DNA of 64,000 nucleotides from Oscillospiraceae bacterium (lineage in GTDB: Bacteria; Bacillota; Clostridia; Oscillospirales; Oscillospiraceae), in assembly GCA_022846075.1 (NCBI GenBank), contig AP025582.1, positions 434,001 to 498,000 of the forward strand, read 5' to 3'. Position numbers and translations under genes: made by a program. The notes under the pieces are model-generated. The model was not told the DNA's origin. It saw only the letters and a list, made by a program, of their open reading frames with translations, and made no database searches. Position 1 is the stretch's first letter, and every line of letters begins with the position of its first letter. Shown piece after piece: positions 59,880-64,000 of this stretch.

Positions 59880-60605
59880 GTGAGAGCCGCCATCATAGAC
59901 GACATGGACCTGTGCCGGGAGGACCTGCGGAACTGCCTGGACCGGTACTGGAACGAGCATTACGCCGGAGAGACGCCCGACGCCGCGGAGTTTTCCAGCG
60001 GGGAGGAGTTCCTCTCCCATTTCACGCCACAGGCGTGGGACATCATTTTTATCGACCAGTACATGCCCGGGCTCTCCGGGATCGAGACGGCCCGGGCCAT
60101 CCGGGAGCGGGACGCTCTGGCGGCGCTGGTGTTCGTCACCACCAGCGCGAGCCACGCCGTGGAGAGTTACGGGGTGCGGGCCTGCGGCTATCTGGTGAAG
60201 CCCTACGGGTACGAGGACTTTGCAAGGACCATGGACCTGGCCGGGGTGGAGAAGATACGCGGCGCCCGGGCCATCCGCGTGGAGCGGGAGAAGGTCCTGC
60301 TCCGGGAGATCCTCTGGTGCGACCGGGACGCGCATTACAGCCAGGTCCACACAGACGGTCGCGGCGTCCTCCGGTTCCGCCTCCCCTTTGGGGAGCTGGC
60401 CGGACTGCTGGCCCCCTACCCCCAGTTTCTGCCCTGCTACAAGGGGTGCGTCGTCAACGCGGATCGGGCGGTAACCATTAACGGGCTGGATTTCGTGATG
60501 GACACCGGGGAGAAGGTCCCCTTCGCGCGGCGGGAGAAAAAACGGCTGGAGGAGCTGTACAGCTCCTATCTGTTCCAGCGGGAAAGAGAGGAGGCGCTGC
60601 TATGA
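59880..60605 (+). CDS. LytTR family response regulator
   Basis: 241-aa response regulator. The receiver (about 1-125) has AAIIDDMDLCREDLRN, the phosphoacceptor region IIFIDQYMPGLSG near residue 59, and LVKPYGYEDF with the conserved Lys. The LytTR DNA-binding domain (about 135-235) has REILWCDRDAHYSQVHTDGR and FLPCYKGCVVNADRAVTING. GTG start at 59880, nine bases after AAGGAGG. It overlaps the kinase gene by four bases. Such AgrA/LytR-like regulators often control surface or signalling functions; the adjacent SLH genes are plausible targets. Confidence 0.88.
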   Translation: MRAAIIDDMDLCREDLRNCLDRYWNEHYAGETPDAAEFSSGEEFLSHFTPQAWDIIFIDQYMPGLSGIETARAIRERDALAALVFVTTSASHAVESYGVRACGYLVKPYGYEDFARTMDLAGVEKIRGARAIRVEREKVLLREILWCDRDAHYSQVHTDGRGVLRFRLPFGELAGLLAPYPQFLPCYKGCVVNADRAVTINGLDFVMDTGEKVPFARREKKRLEELYSSYLFQREREEALL

Positions 60606-61969
60606 TGGGTGCCGTGGACACGCTGATGGTGCTGCTGTTCCCGTTTCTCGATTCCCTGCCCTTCACCCTGCCACGGTACTGGCTGTTCCGGGACAAGCTC
60701 CGCGTCCCCTTCCGGTACGTGGTGGCGCTGCAACTCGCCCTGTCGGCGGTGTACAGCGCGGTCTTTTACTACATCAATCTGGGGGGCTACGAGGCGGCGG
60801 CCCGGTGGACGACGATCACGCGCTACTTCTTTCTGCTGGTTTTCCTCGCCCTCGCGTTCCTGCTGATCAAGGACAGCTTTCCAAAGCTGATGTTCACCTA
60901 TCTGCTGCTGCTGGCGTGGTCGTTTTTCGTCATGGGGAACGCAAACTACATCGAGAGCCGGTTCTTCTGGGACTTCTCCGACCTGCACCCGTACCTGGTC
61001 TACAACCTCGCCCGGGTGGCGGTCTACCTGATCACCTGTCCGTTTTTGCTGCGGTTTTTCAGCCGCACGGTGGCGGACGCGCTGAAGATCGATGACAAGG
61101 CCATGTGGCGGCACCTGTGGATCATTCCGCTGTTTTCCACGCTGTTCGGGATGCTCTACTGCACCGTGACGGACGTTTACGCCTACGCCTCGTGGCAGTT
61201 CCTTGTATCCCGCTACCTCATGCTGTTCGGCGCCTGCTACGTGTCTTACGTGGCCTTGAAGGTGCTGGAGAGCTCCCGCGCCCGGACGCGGCTGGAGGCC
61301 GCCCTCATCTACGCCGACCGGAGCCTCCTGGCGCAGAAAAAGCAGTTCGACGCGCTGGCCGCCAACATGGAGGAGACGCGGAGGGCCCGCCACGACCTGC
61401 GGCAGCATTTGGCCGTGGTGCAATCCTACATAGAGCGGGACGACAAGGCGGGCCTTTCGGATTACATCGACCTCTACCGCGGCAGGCTGCCCCCGGACAT
61501 GCGGGAGCGGTATTGCCAAAATGACATGGTGAACGCCATCGTCTGCTACTACGCGGCCCTGGCCCGGGACAGCGGCATCGAGTTTGAAGCCGGGGTGGAC
61601 TACCCGGAGGACTGCCCGGTGTCCGGGACGGACATCACGGTGCTGCTGGGGAATCTGCTGGAAAACGCCGTGGAGGCATGCAAGCGGGAGCCGGGGGAGC
61701 TGAAAACCATACAGCTTCGGATGAAGCGGCGGGGCTCGTCGCTTTTGATCCTGGTAGACAATCCATGTACGGCGCCCATCGTGTTCGACGGGGACACGCC
61801 CCTCTCCTCTAAGCGGGAGGGGGCCGGGATCGGGGTCGTCTCCGTGCGGGAGATTGCGGCCCGGTACGGCGGCACGGCGCAGTTTGAGCAGAAGAACGGC
61901 ATGTTCTATGCCTCCGTCCTGCTGAAAACCGCCCCGGACAGGGTTCCGGCAGGGACGTCCAGGGGTTAG
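60602..61969 (+). CDS. GHKL sensor histidine kinase (AgrC/NatK-like)
   Basis: 455-aa membrane kinase. About six hydrophobic segments fill residues 1-220. A coiled linker follows, with the phosphoacceptor RRARHDLRQHLAVVQSYIE near 265, and a GHKL ATPase domain from about 340 (LLGNLLENAVEACKREPGE as N box; REGAGIGVVSVREIAARYGG as G box). Together with the LytTR regulator it forms an Agr-like two-component pair. No peptide-precursor gene was found nearby, so the signal is unknown. ATG at 60602 overlaps the regulator stop; ATG 60605 is the alternative. Confidence 0.88.
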   Translation: MMGAVDTLMVLLFPFLDSLPFTLPRYWLFRDKLRVPFRYVVALQLALSAVYSAVFYYINLGGYEAAARWTTITRYFFLLVFLALAFLLIKDSFPKLMFTYLLLLAWSFFVMGNANYIESRFFWDFSDLHPYLVYNLARVAVYLITCPFLLRFFSRTVADALKIDDKAMWRHLWIIPLFSTLFGMLYCTVTDVYAYASWQFLVSRYLMLFGACYVSYVALKVLESSRARTRLEAALIYADRSLLAQKKQFDALAANMEETRRARHDLRQHLAVVQSYIERDDKAGLSDYIDLYRGRLPPDMRERYCQNDMVNAIVCYYAALARDSGIEFEAGVDYPEDCPVSGTDITVLLGNLLENAVEACKREPGELKTIQLRMKRRGSSLLILVDNPCTAPIVFDGDTPLSSKREGAGIGVVSVREIAARYGGTAQFEQKNGMFYASVLLKTAPDRVPAGTSRG

Positions 61970-62055
61970 AGGCACAGGATACAGGAGAGAATATCCACAT
62001 AGGTTCTTACCTGCGATGCCCCCATAAGGGGGATTTTGCCACGACGGAGGAAATA

Positions 62056-62604
62056 ATGAGAAAAGTTGTACTTTTTATAGCCATGAGCCTGGACGGTCGT
62101 GTCGCCGACGCCGACGGCAAGGTGGACTGGTTGCAAGGTGAGACGCCGGGCGAAAATGATATGGTGAGCTACCAGGCGTTCATCAAAGACGTGGACACGG
62201 TCCTGATGGGCTGGAACACCTACCACCAGGTCGCTACGGACCTGTCCCCGGGCGCATGGCCCTACGCGGAGCTTACCAGCTACGTCCTCACCCACAGGTC
62301 CCTGCCCCCGGCAGACGGGATCAGGTTCGTCAGCGAGGACGCCTGCGCTCTGGTCCGTCGGCTGAAGCAGGAGCCGGGGAAGGACATCTGGGTCTGCGGC
62401 GGGCCGAATATCATCCAGCCCCTTCTGCGGGAGAACCTCATTGACGCTTTCCACATCTCCGTCATCCCCACCATCCTGGGCGGCGGCGCCCGCCTTTTCG
62501 GGGAGCTGGAACGAGCACGTCCGCTAAGACTGATGAAGACGGAGCACTACAATGGGATCGTGGACTTGGTCTATGAACGGAGGGAGGGCCGGCATGGAGC
62601 CTGA
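62056..62604 (+). CDS. Dihydrofolate reductase family protein (RibD C-terminal-like)
   Basis: 182-aa reductase of the RibD C-terminal/DHFR-like fold. Opens KVVLFIAMSLDGRVADADGK, with the NADPH-binding stretch IWVCGGPNIIQPLLRENLID and IPTILGGGARLFGEL, the typical pattern of YyaP/YwjB-type proteins. It is too divergent from real DHFR for a role in folate synthesis to be assumed. GGAGG precedes the ATG. The stop overlaps the next gene. Confidence 0.85.
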   Translation: MRKVVLFIAMSLDGRVADADGKVDWLQGETPGENDMVSYQAFIKDVDTVLMGWNTYHQVATDLSPGAWPYAELTSYVLTHRSLPPADGIRFVSEDACALVRRLKQEPGKDIWVCGGPNIIQPLLRENLIDAFHISVIPTILGGGARLFGELERARPLRLMKTEHYNGIVDLVYERREGRHGA

Positions 62605-62944
62605 CAAGGTATATCAAATGGACGTCTCCAAGGTCTACCCGCTGCTGGTCAGCAAGGCCGAGAAAAAGGGCCGGACCAGGGCTGAGGTGGATGAAATCAC
62701 CCGCTGGCTCACAGGGTACAGGCAGGAGGAGCTGGACAAGATTTTGGCACAGCCCATCAGCTACGCAGCCTTCTTCCAGGGTGCCCCGGCCTTGAATGAA
62801 AACAGAAAGTTGATCGAGGGATCGGTCTGCGGGATCAAAGTGCAGGACATCGAGGCCCCCCTGATGCAGAATATCCGCTATTTGGATAAGCTCGTGGATG
62901 AGCTTGCGAAAGGGAGACCTATGGAGAAAATCCTGCGCAAGTAG
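62594..62944 (+). CDS. DUF2200 family protein
   Basis: 116-aa small protein. The sequence YQMDVSKVYPLLVSKAEKKG followed by TRAEVDEITRWLTGYRQEEL is typical of the DUF2200 family of unknown function. Start ATG 62594, eight bases after GGAGGG. It overlaps the reductase gene by 11 bases and ends in its own terminator. Confidence 0.8.
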   Translation: MEPDKVYQMDVSKVYPLLVSKAEKKGRTRAEVDEITRWLTGYRQEELDKILAQPISYAAFFQGAPALNENRKLIEGSVCGIKVQDIEAPLMQNIRYLDKLVDELAKGRPMEKILRK

Positions 62945-62956
62945 CTGCCGGCAGAG

Positions 62957-62995
62957 AAAAAGACCTCCATCCTTGGCGGGATGGAGGTCCTTTTT
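62957..62995. terminator. Bidirectional terminator
   Basis: 11-bp perfect stem (GACCTCCATCC with its complement), 6-nt loop, with AAAAA on the left and CTTTTTAAA on the right. It lies between the DUF2200-type gene and a converging small gene. Confidence 0.85.
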
Positions 62996-63002
62996 AAACT
63001 GT

Positions 63003-63404
63003 TTAGGAGAGGGATGGCAGGAATTTTAAATAATTTGGTGATGCCCCGTCCTTCCTCGTGATTTTCTTTGCTTCCAACGCTTGAGTATCGAAATTCGGGT
63101 CCTCCGCAAAATAATGACGAATTAGTTGGTAGAATTTCTTATCCATAAGGGCTGGCCTATCGTCATCCTCATCAAAAAGGATCGTAAAAATCACAGAAGC
63201 GCAATCCTCTATCGCCCAGTATATATCCTGGAATGTAAAGTCGGGATAAGCCCCTTTGTCCCCTATGGCCGTATCAGCAATCCATACGTACACGTTACGG
63301 AATTCAACGCACACTGGCTGCGGGATTGGAAAAACCAGATTTCCCTTGCGGTAGCAATATATCGGGCCGATCAGCCCCAGAGGGTTGTGTGCTGAGGAGT
63401 CCAA
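63003..63404 (-). CDS. Hypothetical protein
   Basis: 133-aa soluble protein, not recognised. It is rich in aromatics and acidic residues (FQDIYWAIEDCASVIFTILF, DEDDDRPALMDKKFYQLIRH). The start is uncertain: TTG 63404 abuts the AGGAG of the preceding stop region (TAGGAGATTGG). The gene follows 63409-63807 at a 4-bp gap, so re-initiation is likely. The pair resembles small immunity-like or orphan genes, but no toxin is visible. Confidence 0.55.
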   Translation of the reverse strand: MDSSAHNPLGLIGPIYCYRKGNLVFPIPQPVCVEFRNVYVWIADTAIGDKGAYPDFTFQDIYWAIEDCASVIFTILFDEDDDRPALMDKKFYQLIRHYFAEDPNFDTQALEAKKITRKDGASPNYLKFLPSLS

Positions 63405-63408
63405 TCTC

Positions 63409-63807
63409 CTAAATAGTCACTGTAATATCCTCGGCGCCGAATGTTGACGCTTCCACAAGGTCAGTCCACATCCGTTCCCGATGTTCCGGGGGGCAGGTTT
63501 TGAGACGGCAGGCCAGTACCTCATAATCCACAATAAGCCGCCCGTGCTCAGAATCAAAATAGACCAGATTACCGTCGTAGCCCCGTTCCCCGTACTGGTC
63601 TGCCTGCATGGGGATCTCGGTATTGACGTTGCGGTCGATTACCCATCCCTCAAAATCTGTGCTGGACACATAGTAGACACCAGGCGGGCCGTACTCCCAG
63701 GTTAAAACCTTGCCATAAGCCTTGACGTCAAAAGGAATCGGCAGCCGCATGGCCATGGGGGGCCGCTCCTCGGGGTTTAGGCAAACGCTGTCTTCATGCA
63801 GTTTCAT
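63409..63807 (-). CDS. Hypothetical protein
   Basis: 132-aa soluble protein, not recognised. Contains MRLPIPFDVKAYGKVLTWEY, GNLVYFDSEHGRLIVDYEVL and a C-terminal acidic end, a beta-rich pattern. Start ATG 63807, seven bases after GGAGGAG. It is co-transcribed with the following small gene. Confidence 0.65.
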   Translation of the reverse strand: MKLHEDSVCLNPEERPPMAMRLPIPFDVKAYGKVLTWEYGPPGVYYVSSTDFEGWVIDRNVNTEIPMQADQYGERGYDGNLVYFDSEHGRLIVDYEVLACRLKTCPPEHRERMWTDLVEASTFGAEDITVTI

Positions 63808-63903
63808 CTTCTTTACTCCTCCGGCTGTTTCTTATCGGTGTGGCTCGGTTCTTTGGATTGTCGAATAATTTCCGTTAAATTCAGGCTGATTCTTTTTAAA
63901 AAG

Positions 63904-63941
63904 AAAAAAGCATCTGATTTCCAAAGAAATCAGATGCTTTT
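63904..63941 (-). terminator. Terminator of tRNA-fMet
   Basis: 15-bp perfect stem (AAAAGCATCTGATTT with its complement), 6-nt loop, and a T-rich tail on the minus strand. It begins one base past the CCA end of the tRNA. A near copy is at 38958-38996. Confidence 0.85.
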
Positions 63942-63942
63942 C

Positions 63943-64000
63943 TGGTTGCGGGGACAGGATTTGAACCTGCGACCTCCGGGTTATGAGCCCGACGAGCTAC
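63943..64000 (-). tRNA. tRNA-fMet (CAT), 5' part beyond window
   Basis: The visible 58 bases (minus strand) match the 3' part of an initiator tRNA: D-stem 3' strand GTAGCTC, anticodon stem TCGGG/CCCGG with the three G:C pairs typical of initiator tRNA, loop CTCATAA, T arm with TTCAAAT and CCCCGCAACCA at the 3' end. CCA is encoded. Confidence 0.9.

Noticed and set aside
59880-61969. Agr quorum-sensing locus with AgrB/AgrD
   Set aside because: The kinase and LytTR regulator fit, but no AgrB-like protease or short peptide precursor is found beside them.
39113-63807. Integrase, transposase or relaxase for the tRNA-bounded segment
   Set aside because: No translated frame in the segment shows tyrosine or serine recombinase, DDE transposase or relaxase motifs, so active mobility is not claimed.

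Overview
The window is visibly GC-rich and gene-dense. Ptb/Buk energy metabolism, several ferredoxin-linked 2-oxoacid oxidoreductases, S-layer homology (SLH) surface proteins, strong AGGAGG-type ribosome sites and no respiratory-chain genes suggest an anaerobic Gram-positive, most likely a high-GC gut Clostridia/Oscillospiraceae-type bacterium. This placement is inference; no rRNA marker is present.

Layout. 1-4036 (-): a large internalin-like LRR/SLH surface protein running off the left edge. 4.3-8.0 kb (-): MATE exporter, APC permease and manganese catalase. 8.1-11.4 kb (+): a pyruvate-type ferredoxin oxidoreductase collapsed into two fused genes. 11.5-16.6 kb: a LysR regulator divergent from a four-gene set (iron-sulfur flavoprotein, unknown protein, small membrane protein, LVIVD propeller). 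16.6-20.5 kb: LysR regulator divergent from an FAD oxidoreductase and an SLC13-type carrier. 20.6-28.0 kb: GntR regulator divergent from ptb-buk-MFS-ATPase and a four-subunit 2-oxoacid:ferredoxin oxidoreductase, which together could turn 2-oxoacids into acids, ATP and reduced ferredoxin. 28.1-29.7 kb (-): a BspA-type LRR/SLH protein. 30.2-38.8 kb (+): a LacI-controlled sugar locus with a ribose-type ABC importer, two Gfo/Idh/MocA dehydrogenases and two TIM-barrel isomerases.

From about 38.96 kb to the right edge lies a segment bounded by two similar copies of the 3' part of initiator tRNA-fMet plus its terminator. The right copy belongs to what looks like a genuine tRNA gene cut by the window edge; the left copy is a degenerate fragment. 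This is the geometry left by integration at a tRNA 3' end, although no integrase is visible. The segment begins with an eight-gene minus-strand operon (48.8 to 39.1 kb): permease, octopine-dehydrogenase-like enzyme, MmgE/PrpD protein, Asp/Glu-racemase-like enzyme, ornithine-cyclodeaminase-like enzyme, FAD/NAD oxidoreductase, molybdopterin oxidoreductase and its iron-sulfur subunit. A sigma-54 promoter with consensus -24/-12 elements precedes it, a near-perfect palindrome of about 45 bp lies roughly 90-130 bp upstream, and an adjacent gene encodes a sigma-54 activator. I regard this as the best candidate for an undescribed catabolic system, perhaps for an opine-like or N-substituted amino acid.

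The rest of the segment holds a truncated EAL pseudogene, two more SLH proteins with related hairpin-rich leaders, a diguanylate cyclase-like protein with a second degenerate domain, a degenerate receiver protein divergent from a LytTR/GHKL two-component pair, a RibD/DHFR-like reductase, a DUF2200-type protein and two unknown small proteins.
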